Part shown: positions 25,798 through 37,874 of the stretch, piece by piece
Layout of the letters: every line of letters starts with the position of its first letter
Numbering within the stretch: position 1 is the stretch's first letter
DNA from: Gloeopeniophorella convolvens
Taxonomy: Eukaryota; Basidiomycota; Agaricomycetes; Russulales
DNA: 64,000 nucleotides
Reading direction: 5' to 3'
Assembly (NCBI GenBank): GCA_022496205.1
Contig: WTXD01000087.1
Span: 1-64,000 of the forward strand
Translations under genes and position numbers: made by a program
Notes under the pieces: model-generated
Database searches by the model: none
Told to the model about the DNA's origin: nothing
Seen by the model: the letters and a program-made list of their open reading frames with translations, nothing else

Positions 25798-26613
25798 GGG
25801 GTGCACCATCTCTTTAGAATCGGGCTGCAGACGCGATTGCGGAGGCATGCGGCGATATAGACGGCACGGACGTTGTACGAACTCATTCTGTGCACATGTG
25901 TACTTTAGACAAGCAACCCACGTCTTATTCCACCGGAGTAAAATCCTTTGCTATCAAAGCGTGAATGTGAAACAGCGCATGATGCATGATGTGCGTATAT
26001 CCGCGCGCGAGATTTCAACTGTAGAGGACAGCCTGAGGAGACCGGATAATGATGCCAAAGGTGTATCAGGTGGAATGCCCCTAGTTGCTCAGCCAGGCGT
26101 TCCCAAACGAGCGTCCATCATAAATTTGGGCTGGATCACAGGTGTGACATTTGTGCACTATGCGATCTGTTAGATGTTGCGGTCGTTGGTGGGAACGTTC
26201 CCCGACGCTGCAGGGGTTTCGAGGTGACAACGGTGCATTGAGGATGAGCCCTCAATCGTTGCAGTATCACAACAAGAGCGGGCACGAGTGGCCGCAGAAC
26301 CAGTAATTATACGAGTACTGGAGTACGTAACGGCCGAGGACAGGTACTTTATACCAAAGATGGAAATTTACATAAGCGGTGGGTATTGCGCTGTGGCCGT
26401 GGAAATGAAATGGAGAATCAATCGGCACCTCCCACAACGACGCCCAACGGCCCTCTGCGGTTCTCTCCCGTCTGTCTTTATCTTGTCCTCTCATACCCAA
26501 ACACCGGCGCGCCTAGCCACCTCACTACCCCCATTGCCCCCACGACTCTCCCCGTGGGCCCCCTCGACTCGGCACCTCCTTCACCGTAGCGAACAGGCGC
26601 CCACCGCAACACC
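25798..26613. other. Intergenic region upstream of CSC1-like gene
   Basis: No gene is supported. The interval holds the 3' flank of the NFKBIL1-like gene and the promoter and 5' leader of the channel gene, including a C/T-rich tract near 26520-26590 typical of fungal core promoters. Confidence 0.5.
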
Positions 26614-29600
26614 ATGCCCAACATTGGAGACGTCTTCTCCCAGAATGCCGACTCGCGGTCGCTGGCGCCCGCAGCTGTCGGCTCTCAGGTCCTGCTTATG
26701 GTTGTTGTCTCCGTACGTCGCCTCTTTGACCACCGTGGCCGATGGCGTCATTCATTCTTGTCCTCCACTCGGCTAGGCTATTACCATCATCGCCTTTAAC
26801 GTCCTGCGTCCAAATAATAAGGTGAGCATCCTCGTCCGTCAAGCCTCCGTCGGAACCAACAGTATCTCCCAAGATTGTGTACGAGCCAAAAGTGAAATAC
26901 CATGTCGGAAACAAGGAGCCACCGCGGATATCTTCCAGCGTGCTGGGCTGGGTCTCCCCGCTTATCCACGTCAAGGAACCTGAACTCGTGGACAAGATTG
27001 GCCTCGACGCAGCGGTTTTCCTCCGATTCCTCCGCATGATGCGCACGGCGCTCACCCTCGTCGCCCTATCTACCTGCGCCGTCCTTATTCCGCTCAATGT
27101 CGCATACAATCTCAAGAAAGTGCCCAAAGACAGCCGTGACGTCCTCTCCATGCTCACCATCCGTGATGTGAGCGGCAACCTCCTCTGGGCCCACGTCGGC
27201 ATGGTTTACGTCGTCACCGGGATCGTCATCGTCGTCAGCTGGTTCCACTGGCGGGACATGGTCCGGCTCCGCTCCCAGTTCTTCCGCTCGCCCGAGTACC
27301 ACCAGTCGTTCTACGCACGCACGTTGACCGTCATGCGCGTGCCCAAGAAGCTTCAGTCGGACGAGGGCATCCGCGCCGTGTTCGAGTCGGTGCAGGTTCC
27401 GTACCCCACTACCGCGGTGCACATTGGCCGTCGCGTGGGAAAACTGCCTTATTTGATCGAGGTGCACAACAACACCGTGCGCGAGTTCGAGCAGGTGTTG
27501 GTGCGCTACTTGAAGGGCGGTAAGATCGGCAAGAAGCGGCCTACCATTCGCTTCGGCGGCTTCCTTGGCATGGGCGGCCAGAAGAGGGACGCGATAGACT
27601 ATTACACGTGCGTACCCCGTGATTCGCCTCACCCATCCTTGGGAACTAAGCACATTCGTGAAACAGTGAGAAGCTCAAGCGCACCGAGCAGGCTGTGGAG
27701 GCGTACAGAGCTCAGATCGACATGCGCAAGCCCGAAAACTACGGATTCGCGTCTATGGCCGCCGTCCCCTACGCGCATGTAGTCGCTCAGTTGTTGGAGA
27801 AGAAGCACCCCAAGGGAACTGACATCAGTCTTGCCCCTAATCCCAAGGACATCGTCAGTTGACCACGCTCCACTCCGGCCCATGGGGCTGACGCTCTTTG
27901 CAGATTTGGGAAAACCTGAACAAGAGCTCGGGTGAGATCTTCCGTAAAAAGATGGTGGGCTGGGTCCTGCTGGCTGCCGTCGCTTTCTTCAACACCGTCC
28001 CGCTCTTCGTGCTGTCCATCCTTGCCAATTTGGCGTCCGTGCGTACGACTCCCCGGCCCCCGCTGCGTCTTCCCTCACACTGTCCCCGCAGATTGCCAGC
28101 TTCGTGCCGTTCTTGGAGAGCTGGGCCAAGTCGTCCCCTGCGTCTTTCAATTTCCTTTCTGGTGTACTGCCGCCCGCCGTATCCGCCTTCTTTGGCTTCT
28201 TCCTGCCTATTGCGATGCGCTGGCTCTCGCAGTACCAGGGCGCGTTGACGAACTCACGTCTGGATCGTGCCGTCGTCGCACGGTATTTCGCATTCTTGGT
28301 TATCGCTCAGCTCATCATTTTCACGGTCATTGGTGTTGTCTTCAGTGAGTGCCATGTAACAGCTGCTGGTTTGATGTGTGCTCACGCCGAGTGTAGACTC
28401 TGTCACCGAGATCGTCAAACAGATTGGTCAGCACAAGAGCTTCCACGAGATCTTGGATAACCTGGACAGTACGACCATTCTCGGATGACCGGCCGTCTTC
28501 GTTCGCTGACGGGGTCTCCCAGAACTTCCCGCCAAAATCAATCAGACCTACATAAATCAGGCCTCCTACTGGTTGACTTTCTTCCCGTGTGTTTCCCTAT
28601 TTTGTCTAACTCAGACACGACACTGAACAGCCATGGCAGTCTGCGAGGATTCCTCGTCATCTTTGATCTCGCCCAGATCCTTAACCTCCTGTGGATCTCC
28701 TTCAAGACACAGTAAGTGCGAGCTTTTCGCGCTCGATGATTTGCTAATCTAGTCTTGGTGCGGTCAGTCTGCTCGGACGCACGCCGCGGGATCATCGCGA
28801 ATTCACGCAACCACCCGAGTTCCAATACGCCATTTATTAGTGAGCTATTCTATCTTTGCAAGTAGGTCGGTATCTGATATTGCCTTGATCCAGCTCTAAT
28901 ATAGTACGCGTAGTTCATCACCATTTCCTTATGTCGACCTGACGCCTTCTGCAGCTTTTTATGGGCACCGTTGGTCTTGTTTTTGCTCCCTTGGCACCTC
29001 TCGTCGCTGTGGGAGCGGCCATCGTCATGTGGATTAGCTCTTGGGTATACAAGTACCAGTTAATGTTTGTTTTCATCACGAAAGTCGAGACTGGTGGAGT
29101 ACGTGCTTCTCGTGACCAGTCTGCTGTTGTTATGCTGACGGTCGTGTAGCGGCTATGGAACCCTGTCATCAACCGTCTGCTATTTTCACTCATGTTGATG
29201 CACGCACTTATGCTACTAAGTGAGTCCTGTTTTTGCGGTGAAGCTTTGTCCACTAACGAGTACTGTCACCAGCGATGGGCCTGCAGTATGGCTGGAAATC
29301 ATTTGCCTGGGTCGCCGGCATCCCTCCCTTCATCATCGTGTTACTCTACAAGGTCTACATCAACCGCGTGTTCGCCCGCCCATTCCGATACTACGTCCCC
29401 ACCGAGGCCGAGCTCCGCAACACACAAGTGCACTCGCAGCGCGGCGACGTCAGGGGCAACCGCCTCGAGAAGCGCTTCGGTCACCCCTCGCTGCACGCCG
29501 AGCTATTCACGCCGATGCTGCACGCGAACATGATGCCGCTCCTCTCGCAGGTGTACAGCGGGCGGCTCGATGCGGACCAGACGAAGATCAGCGAGTACGG

Positions 29601-30186
29601 CGGGCAGCAGCTCGACGCACGCGTACTACCCGGCGGCATCCGCATCGCAGCGGTCAACCAGAATGACCTCGCGTACGACCCGGCGCTCTACCGGCGCGAC
29701 CGCGGCGAGCTCGACTGGGACCAGCGCTCAATCGCAACCGCGCTCGACGGGCCGTCGCTCAAAGGCTTCCCCGAGGGCGGGCGCGACTCGCCCGCACCGT
29801 CGTTGCCCGGCTACGCGCGCTACCTCGCGCAGGGCGGTGCGCACGGCGCGCAGGACAGCGAGATCGAGCTCGCGCGCTTCGACATGGACAAGCAGCCGCT
29901 GCTCCCGCCGACAACGCTCCTCCCGTCGCAGAGCACGCCGTCGCTCCCCGGCTACGCGACGCCGCAGCAGCTGCCGTATTCGGAGCCCGCACCACCGCAG
30001 CAGCAGCAGTACCCGCCGCCGCCGCTGCCGCCACCGGGGCTCGGGTACCATGGGCGTGCGCCGAGCGCAGAGGGCTTCCGCGAGGCGCCGATGCACCGCC
30101 CGCAGGGCTCGGGGGCGTACTACCCGCCGGCGGGGCGCGAGTCGCCCGCGTCGAATATGGCGGGTCGCGGGGCGTACCGCGGATAG
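26614..30186 (+). CDS. CSC1/OSCA/TMEM63-like (DUF221) membrane channel protein
   Basis: A multi-exon integral membrane protein of the calcium-permeable, stress-gated cation channel family (RSN1_TM/PHM7_cyt/RSN1_7TM). The start is MPNIGDVFSQNADSRSLAP with a first membrane helix, then AFNVLRPNNK and VYEPKVKYH, the usual N-terminal cassette. The cytosolic domain spans about 27300-27850, ending before DIIWENLN. The core membrane block follows: FFNTVPLFVLSILANLAS, FLSGVLPPAVSAFFGFFLP, INQASYWLTFFPLRGF and FDLAQILNLLWISF. The last exon has helices, then about 230 residues of hydrophilic Pro/Gln/Gly-rich tail to the stop at 30186. I find no frameshift. Known members are plasma-membrane mechanosensitive channels; function here is inferred. 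About ten short introns; borders approximate. Confidence 0.85.
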
Positions 30187-30658
30187 CGGGGCCGGCGGCG
30201 GGTGTCAGATATTGTCGCGTAGAGGAATGCTGCTGGGATGAACTTGTTCGTTGTTGCCGTCGTCGCCGTCGTGTCCGGTACTGTGGTTGTGTTAGTTGTT
30301 TGCTGTGCTCATTTACCCCACGCCCATATACATCTTACAGTATACTCTGCCGTTTGCACTGACACTTGCTATGTCTCTCCTTGCTACGCTCCCCGCTGCT
30401 CCTTTTCTGCGTAGACAGCCGGACAGACTGACGGACTGTACATACTTACTTACAGAGCGCGGCGCGCGTAAACGCAGCTCCACGGACGCTCACGCTCACA
30501 CTCACGCGCGCCCGCAGGCACTCAGCTTCGAGCACTCCATCTCAAGCGCATGTATGCAATTGCGAGAAACCAGATTAAGCAGCAGCAGAGAATGACGGTA
30601 CGAATGGATGCGTGAGCGAGTGAGTAGGAAGGTGCGACACGCGCTGTATGTATCTAGT
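30187..30658. other. Intergenic, convergent gene ends
   Basis: This lies between the stop of the channel gene (plus) and the stop of the probable mitochondrial protein (minus). I see nothing beyond 3' flanks. Confidence 0.55.
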
Positions 30659-32131
30659 CTAGTAGTCCCGCCCAACGAGGCGCCACAGCCGCTCGCGAAT
30701 CGTGCGCGCCTTGGCCTCCTCCTCAGCAGCAGCGGCAGCACCGGCGGCGGTGGCAGCGGCGGGGTCCGATGGCGTCTCCCCGGCGGACGGCACGGCGGAT
30801 GGCGGAAGCGGCGTGCGTGCGTTCTGCCGCGCGAGGTGCAAGATGCGCTCGCGGCGCGACATTTTGGATGCCTCGGATTCCGGCGTCTCGGGCGCGGGGT
30901 CGGGCGTTGGCTCGGGCGCCGCGGCGGCGGCGGTGGTGGGGTCCTGCGGGATCGAGAGCGGCTCCCATTCCGTTGGGGGCAGCGCGCGTGCTTCCGCCTC
31001 CACCGCTGCCTCGACCTCGACTTGCTCCTCCGCCATCTCCACTTCCGCCTCCATCTGCGGCTGCGCATGTACACGCAGCTCGGGCGCCGCGTCCGCGTCC
31101 GCGCGCGCCTGCTGCGCGGCGCGCACCGCCGCCCACGCCTCAGCCCGCACACGCGCGTCCGCGCGCTTAAGCGCGTCCGCCAGCCCGCGCGCGTCCCCAT
31201 CGCCCGGCACGCGCGCCGCGAGCAGCGCCGCGGCGCGCTCCTGCTCCGCGGCGACGACGCCCGGCGCGCGGGCGGCGGCTGCCCATGTGCTGCGCGCTGC
31301 CTCGAAGCGCGGGGCGCGGCCGGGCGGCGCGAAGCCGCCGAAGGCGAGCCATGCGGCGGCGGTTGTGGAGGCGTGTGGGTTGGGGCGCGCTTCGCGGCGC
31401 GTGGGGCGCGGGGCGGCGAGGTCGCGCGGGAGGTTCCCTGGGGGTGGTGTTAGTGGCGGTACGGGAGGGGGAGGGGAGGGAGGTGCGCACTGGACCATTG
31501 GATGTGCACGTCGAGCGTGTGTGTGCTGTCGTCTTCGGCGGGAGCGGGCTCGGTGGTGGCAGTGGCGGTGGCAGTGGCAGTGACGGTGGTTGTGCTGGGG
31601 GTGTCGGCGGGGGCGGGGGCAGCGCTGACCCCGAACGCGCGCAGCATGTCCTCGAGCCCGACGTTGCCATCGCCTCTGGGGACGCGTGGGACCTGCACCT
31701 GGAGCGTCGTGCTCTCGGCCGGGACGAGCGCGCGCACGGCGCGGTCATCAAAGATGAGGTAGAAGAACGGCTGGAACCCGGCGGGCAGCTCTGGGTCCTA
31801 CGCACGTGTCAGGCGCGGCGCGGGGTGCGGAGGGCGGGGGACGCACCCGGGGGAAGATGACCTCGCGCGCGCGGCCGAACTCGGCCTGCAGCGCGTGCGC
31901 GACGGCGAAGCCCTCTGCGGGGGAGGTGATGCCGCCCCAGGGGTAGACGAACATGCAGCTCACGGGGGGGACGCTCGAGTCTGGTGCAGGCTTCGGGGTC
32001 GCCGCCGCCGCCCCTGCGTCATCCTTGGGGGCGGCTGGGCTCGCATCGGACGCGGCTGGCGCGGAGGACAGCGCGCGCGAGTTGCGGGCGAGGGCGCGGG
32101 CTGCCCGTAACGTTCTTGCGAGGTGCAGCAT
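30659..32131 (-). CDS. Unrecognised protein with probable mitochondrial presequence
   Basis: Exons 32131-31847, 31797-31491 and 31437-30659 join in frame for about 456 residues, with introns of 49 and 53 bp. The N-terminus MLHLARTLRAARALARNSRA is Arg/Ala/Leu-rich without acids, as in mitochondrial targeting peptides. An Ala/Pro-rich linker leads to a conserved-looking core: SCMFVYPWGGITSPAEGFAV, then PELPAGFQPFFYLIFDDRAV. The remainder is Ala-rich with an acidic Glu/Val helix and ends KARTIRERLWRLVGRDY. I do not recognise the family. It is divergent from the IMPACT-family gene with only 166 bp between start codons. Confidence 0.6.
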
Positions 32132-32297
32132 TCGGGTGGGTGTCCAAGTCGCTGCGCTACGTCGGCGGGACTTTCAGTGCAATTGCACGCGACGGTGAGC
32201 GCGCGTGGGTTTTGCATAGGACAGATTGGGAAATACTTTCCCATGGCTCACTCGCAGTCGCGTGCGAGGTGGGTTTGGTGGTTGCGTCGCGGCTGCC
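32132..32297. promoter_or_regulatory. Short bidirectional promoter region
   Basis: This 166-bp gap separates divergent start codons at 32131 (minus) and 32298 (plus), so both promoters must overlap here. No TATA box is evident. Confidence 0.5.
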
Positions 32298-33076
32298 ATG
32301 TCGAATCTCGACGCGTTCGTAACACACGCACTTCCTCTGCCAGAGCCCCTCGCGACCTCTGCAGAAATAGAGGACCGCCAGTCTACTTTTGTCGCGTACA
32401 TCTTCCGCGCGTCTACAGCACAGCAGGCCCGCGCCGCGCACACGCACGTCCGTAAGGTCCTTCACGCCAAGAGGCCCGCTAGCCATGAGATTATGGCGTG
32501 GCGCTGCATGGTCCTCAAGGAGGGCCGCACGGGGCTCGGCGGAGATGGCGACTTTAAGATCGAGGAGGGCAGCGAGGACGACAACGAGCAGTGGGCCGGC
32601 GGACACGTTCTCAAGGTCATGCGCTCCGAGGCCGCCATGGACGCGGTGGTCGTCGTCAGCCGGTGGTACGCCCGACCGAGTACCGTAGCTCTTATCTCTC
32701 CTCTCTGACACTTTGCCAGGTACGGCGGCATCATGCTAGGCCCGGTCCGATTTACACATATCCAGGACTGCACGCGCGAGGTGTGCCAGGCGTTCAGAGT
32801 GGAGGACGAGATGCAGGATTGCATCTCCACGCTCACCAGCCTCGACGACATCCTCGCCAGCCTGCGTGAGGACTTGCCAAAATCAATAACGATACGGCGT
32901 CCGCAGAGCCGGGACCATCTCAGCCCGGCAGGTCGGGCAAGAGGGACAAGAAGGATTACAAAGCGCTGCAAGAGAGCCTCGACGTTGCAAAGGCAAAACG
33001 GCTAATCTCTGCGCGCGAAAAGGCGATCAATAGCGTCAAGGCCCTTATCGGCGAGGCAAATGCCAAACGTGGCTGA
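32298..33076 (+). CDS. IMPACT/YIH1-family protein (UPF0029)
   Basis: Start MSNLDAFVTHALPLPEP, then SAEIEDRQSTFVAYIF and HEIMAWRCMVLKEGR. After a 54-bp intron (32666-32719) comes the family hallmark WYGGIMLGPVRFTHI. These are the UPF0029/IMPACT motifs; the yeast relative Yih1 binds Gcn1 and dampens Gcn2 eIF2alpha kinase signalling. The usual N-terminal RWD domain is absent, so the role here is less certain. After SLREDL the open frame turns into implausible sequence, while the frame one base over continues as a Lys-rich helix (DYKALQESLDVAKAKRLIS) to a stop at 33076. One base therefore appears to be missing near 32870. As this is a conserved single-copy gene, an assembly error is the simpler explanation. 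Confidence 0.8.
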
Positions 33077-33311
33077 ATAGTCGTGGATCGACGGCCGCCG
33101 ATCCGGCCTATCTCTGCGCCCCTTCCATATATGGTGCTCCACCTGCCTAAAGTGGACAGTCGAGCGATGACAACATCGCTCATTCGACTGGCGTGCTCTC
33201 TTCATTTATTTTCCTGCCCCTTTTTCTTTCCTTTTCTGCACCACATTCCTGGGTTCTTAAGTAGTGCTCCGATGTGCCGGCACACACTGAGCCTGCTCCT
33301 TCTTTCTCCCC
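33077..33311. other. Intergenic, MFS promoter
   Basis: This 235-bp gap holds a pyrimidine-rich tract (33195-33240 and 33290-33310) just ahead of the transporter ATG. Confidence 0.45.
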
Positions 33312-35191
33312 ATGTCCGACATCGAGAAAAAGAGCCCGTCTCTGGACGGCCAGTCCGTCGCCTCCATTGGCCACGATGCTCAGGATGTACTCGCTCGCTT
33401 CGACCCTGAGGATGTGAAGCGAGCGTGGCGCAAAGTCGATATGCATATCATGCCTATTTCTGTCCTACTCTACCTCGCCTCATACATCGACCGGTGCGTT
33501 TGTTCATAATGTCAGGTCTTGCTGGTTCATTGAGTACTGTGTAGTGCAAACATTGGCAACGCGAAAGTCCTTGGCCTATCCGAGGCGTTGGAATTGACAC
33601 CGAATCAGTACAACCTTGCGCTGTCCATATTCTTTGTTGGATATGTCGTGTTTGAGACGCCCTCAAACATCGTCCTGAAACGCGTTGGCCCGCGATGGTA
33701 CATACCCATTATGACCGTGCGTCCTGGCCAATCTTCATACCTGAATATGACTCACGAATTGGCGTAGATCATCTGGGGGATTGTGTGCTCGCTGTTTTCC
33801 CTGGTGCACGACTCGGCCGGCCTCACCACCATCCGTTTCTTCCTCGGCGCTGCAGAGGCCGGCTTCCTACCCGGTATCGTGTATTGGAGTGAGCGTGGCC
33901 TGTCCTCAATGCGCTTCTTCTCTGACTTCCGCATTCTTCAGTTGGCGCATGGTATCCCCGCTCCATGCAGGGACGGCGCTTCGCGGTCTTGTACAGCTCC
34001 GTATCGGTGCGCACGCAATTTCAGACATCTGATAACCTTTTCTCACCCAGCCCCAGCTGACTGGCGCATTTGGAGGCCTCCTTGCCACTGCCATACATGC
34101 TCTCGACGGCACCCATGGTATCCCTGGCTGGAAGTGAGTGTGACCAGGTGCGATCTCAGATATCACATACTCAGACTGCGCCCAGGTGGATCTTCATTGT
34201 GGAGGGCATAATCACGGCAGGCCTCGGTCTTCTCGGGCTAGTCTTCATGACCTCCTACCCCGCCCGCGCGTCCTTCCTCTCCGCCACCGAGCGCGAGATC
34301 ATCCTCCTCGCGAACGAGGCCGACCGCGCGCTCAAGGCACACGAGGCCTTCTCCGGCGCGCAGATCCGCTCCGCCTTTACCGACCCGCGCACGTACCTCT
34401 GGGGCCTCGTCTACCTCAGCACGTACATTCCCGTCTACAGCGTCATCCTCTCGCTGCCCTCGGTCGTCACGGGGCTCGGGTACGCCGGCACGACGGCGAC
34501 GCTCATGGCGTGCCCGCCGTACGGCCTCGGCTTCATCGCGGTGCTCGCGGCGGGGTGGGCCGTCGACCGCTGGGGCCGCCGCTTCGAGCTGTACGCCGCG
34601 GGCTGCCTCGTGACAATGGCCGCGCTCGTCGTGCTCATGGCTGCGGAGAACCTCGTCGTGCGCTACGTCATGTTCTTCTTCATCATGTTCATGTGCGCCC
34701 ACCCACCCCTCCCCCTCCTCACCACCCCCTAGCACTCACTCACGCGCGCCGCCGGGCAGGTTCGTCCCGATCGCGATCATCTGGGCATGGATGACGGCCA
34801 ACATCGCGGGCGCGAACAAGCGCGCCGCCGCGACGGGCATCGTCTTTGCGCTCGGCAACGTCGGCGGCGCGGTCGCGGGCCAGATCTACCGCGCCGAGTG
34901 GGCGCCGCGCTATGTGCGCGGGCACGCGGTCAACCTCGCGTGCTACGTCGTTGCGCTCGGCGCGGGCGCGGCGCTGTGGGCGAGCTACCGGCGCGACAAC
35001 GCCGCGCGCGATGCGGCGGCAGCGGCGGGCGGGAAGGACGGGGCGGTCGTGCGCGGGGACATGCTCGGCGCGGACCTTGGGGAGCTGGGCGATAGGTGCG
35101 TGCTGCGGCTGAGTGGGGCGTGTGGGGCGCGGGCTGATGGGCGCGGTATTTGTGTCCGTGCAGGCATCCGCGGTACAGATATTATCTGTAG
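33312..35191 (+). CDS. MFS transporter, allantoate permease/ACS-type
   Basis: A major facilitator protein with about 12 membrane helices. The start MSDIEKKSPSLDGQSV is followed by the family signature KRAWRKVDMHIMPISVLLYL and ASYIDR, then NIGNAKVLGL, NQYNLALSIFFVGYV and ETPSNIVLKRVGPRWYIP. Motif-A-like DRWGRR occurs in the second half. The last exon is tiny: a split Arg codon, then HPRYRYYL and TAG at 35189-35191, a C-terminal ending typical of this family. About seven short introns; the frame is intact throughout. Relatives (Dal5, Tna1, Vht1-like) take up small organic anions or vitamins at the plasma membrane; the substrate is unknown. Confidence 0.85.
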
Positions 35192-35758
35192 AGTGTATGT
35201 GGGACCGTGGATCTATGCACTGCCTTCGATCCTCAATGGCGTCAGTCCTGAGCTAGACGCTCGCGCGTGTATGCCTCGCGAGGCTGTTACTGTGCCTTGC
35301 GCGGTTGATCCTCGGCACAGGACGTGCGCGCGCATGTTGGACTGACTGGACGTCTTGAACGGGACGGCGTCACTGCGCGCGGGGCGCGGATTCGATTCCG
35401 GCGGCTGCGCCTGCAGTCGCGGCCGGCATCTTTTGCACCGCCTGGGGATCAAATGGAAGAAAGTGGACGGTCCAGTGTGTATGTATGTGGACGTATGTGG
35501 GCCAGCGCAATATACACATACATATACTTGCATGTCGCGATCGAGCGCGCCCTTCCCACTTGGGCTTATCTGATCGAGCGGCCGTGGGCCGAAGTCCAAG
35601 TTCCCCCCGGCCTGTACTACTGGGGCCTGCGACTGTGCGCGCGCGCTTCCTTATCTGGCCCCCGCTTTTACGCCGACGACATGCGCAGTTGCGCTGTGGG
35701 TCAAGGGGGCGTGTAGCGTCACGAATAAATGGTTTCCCACGGACATCCTGTGTCCTAG
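35192..35758. other. Intergenic region
   Basis: No supported gene. Open readings on both strands lack recognisable motifs and have no plausible start context. Confidence 0.5.
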
Positions 35759-35892
35759 GTGCTGTGCCAAGGGCATAGCATGCGTGCTATCCTCCGCGGG
35801 CCGTCCGACAGGCATCCTGCCCAGCCGTGTCGCACGGCGCTTCCCAAGGCTTTTCTGTTAAATACTGCGCATGGCAGACTGCGTAGCAGTAT

Positions 35893-35927
35893 CACGCACG
35901 CACGCACGCACGCACGCACGCGCGCGA
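35893..35927. repeat. (CGCA)n microsatellite
   Basis: About seven CGCA units grade into CG dinucleotides, readable directly. Confidence 0.8.
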
Positions 35928-36059
35928 TACACTCTTCACATCGAAGAAGCGGCGATACCCCGTCATCGAGTTCATGGAACGCTATATGTACGGAGCAGGC
36001 TATCCCAGCTCGGACCACTCTTCGGGTACGTGCTATCACGTACTATATCGCGCTTTGGA

Positions 36060-36660
36060 GCGGCAGCACTGACGAGCCCCCCGCCCTGGCAGTCCGCACG
36101 CTAGTCAGACCAGAGCGCGCCTCGCGCCGCAAGACGCGGAAACGCACGAGCCCGGCCCGCTCCATCCCCGAGCCGTCGCCCGCCGCCATCGCGGCGCGCG
36201 GCGTCCGCCGTCTCTGCAGCGCTCCCGCACGCTGTTTCAAGCGCGTTGTGGGGCTGCTGACGCGCACGCGCACGCGCCGCGTCGAGGCGGGCGCCGTGCC
36301 CGTGCCCACGCCATGCTGCGCGCACTGCCGGTACGCGTGGCCGGCGGAGCAACAGGCGCACCAGCCCTTCGCGGTCACGGCGCGCGACGGCGCGGCGGCG
36401 CCCGAGCGCGTGTACGCCGTCTGGGGTCTGCCTGTGCACCCCGCGGTCCCGCCTGCGTACCCGGCCGCGCGTCCGCCCCGTCCCCCGCCTCCTCCGCCGC
36501 CTCCCCCGCCCGCAGAGCCGCCGGCGCGTGTGCAAGAGGGATCACCGGCGTACACAGCGTCACCGGCGTATACGGCATCGCCGGTGTACTCGTCATCGCC
36601 GGGAACGCGCCGTCGCCGGCGTACACGGTGTCGAGCGTCGTGTCGTCCAAGAGCGCATGA
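36060..36660 (+). CDS. Hypothetical Pro-rich protein, start unresolved
   Basis: The plus strand has a coding-like, GC-rich reading: Arg/Ser-rich, then CCAHCRYAWPAEQQ with paired cysteines, GLPVHPAVPPAYPAARP, a poly-Pro run and repeats of SPAYTA. After the repeats the frame degenerates to Arg-rich sequence, while the next frame gives APSPAYTVSSVVSSKSA and a stop at 36660, suggesting one missing base near 36600. The minus strand is also open (36900-36043), so strand assignment is tentative. No family recognised. Confidence 0.3.
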
Positions 36661-36721
36661 ACAGCTTTTTCCGGCCGGCGGGCGTGGGGAGGGCGTGGGA
36701 ACAGAGGCGGTGAACTGGTGA

Positions 36722-37870
36722 CTGTGAATTGTGGTTGGGGTTGGGGGTGGGATGTTGGCTAGCGGGATACCAGTGTGTAGCGATAGTATACCCTTGGTGT
36801 GCGTGGTGGGCGGGAAATGAACTTCACTGACTTGGGCGGCATGGCGTGTTGAATGGGCACCCGCTTGCGAGGTCTCTATAAGACAGAGCCATGAGAGCAC
36901 TCACTCGTCTTCCCTGGACATCAGACGATCAACCATATTCCTGGTGGAGAGCAGCGCAGCGACTGTCTCAGGGACGAGGCGCCCCATCCGCCCCATGTTC
37001 AATGTCGTTTGGTGTGTTGATAGGCTGCCAGTTCTATTTGCAGTCCTGCGTGTTGAGAGATCCACCCGACGGTAGGGGGCGGGCGGGTAGGGGTGATGTC
37101 AACGGGTTGGTTTAATAAGTATCCTCTGGGGAGGCAGAGGAGAGAGCTACGCGGATAGTCTCCGTAACGACTGGCCAAGTGAAGAAGTCGTTCACATCTA
37201 GAGTACAGGACTATACGCGGAGGGAGCTTGAGAAATGGCTGAAGATCGGGGCGCGACCTGGCGCGACGGACTTGCAATTGCCCGCGCAGTTTACGCCCCC
37301 TCAAAAATTCACACGCCTATGCTTACTTTGGTCACCAATACTCGGTTTCGAGTGTCTCTCGCCGGCTGACGGTCGCAATGCATTTCTTCTCGACTTTGCA
37401 CTTGAATACGGTTGCCAGCTCTCTGTAGAGGGGCCTAGTTTGGACCTCTCAACCATACGCAGTACTACAAGGGCCGCCGGACCACATACCGCCGACGTCG
37501 GCCTTCGCTCAATACCAGGATGGTCCAGGAAGCATGTAGGCGCCGCGTGGAATTGTGCGACGGTGTGATAACGTTGGCCGGAACCTCGAGGCCTCAAGCT
37601 CAAGCTCAAGGGGCGACAGGAGGCGACAAGTCGATGTCGAATCCGGCGACCGATCACCAAGGCTCCGTGGCACGCCGACAACCTCCGGTAATAACCGGGT
37701 CTTATCTTATATAAGTTTCGGTCTCACGGATATCTGGGGTTGCCCGAGCTTGTCGATGAATTCTCGATCCGGAAGATATATCATATACGGGTATACCGGG
37801 GGCGATAACTGGAGCCGGAAGCTATCCGGGCCGAAAGGGCCCGCAAGAAGTTTCGTTTTGGGTTTTGGTG
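36722..37870. other. Region upstream of NLR3 with U-block remnants
   Basis: The stretch 37330-37560 shares segments with the region upstream of NLR1 (near 6780), with 43370-43480 and with 49550-49640. No complete gene can be assembled. The NLR homology begins abruptly near 37875. Confidence 0.4.
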
Positions 37871-37874
37871 ATGG

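Noticed and set aside
35386..35405. GGATTCGATTCCGG, possible tRNA T arm
   Set aside because: The innermost stem pair is mismatched and no cloverleaf can be drawn upstream.
36043..36900. Long minus-strand open frame opposite the 36-kb hypothetical gene
   Set aside because: It is a GC-rich antisense shadow; the plus strand gives more protein-like sequence (CCAHCRYAWP, SPAYTA repeats), although certainty is low.
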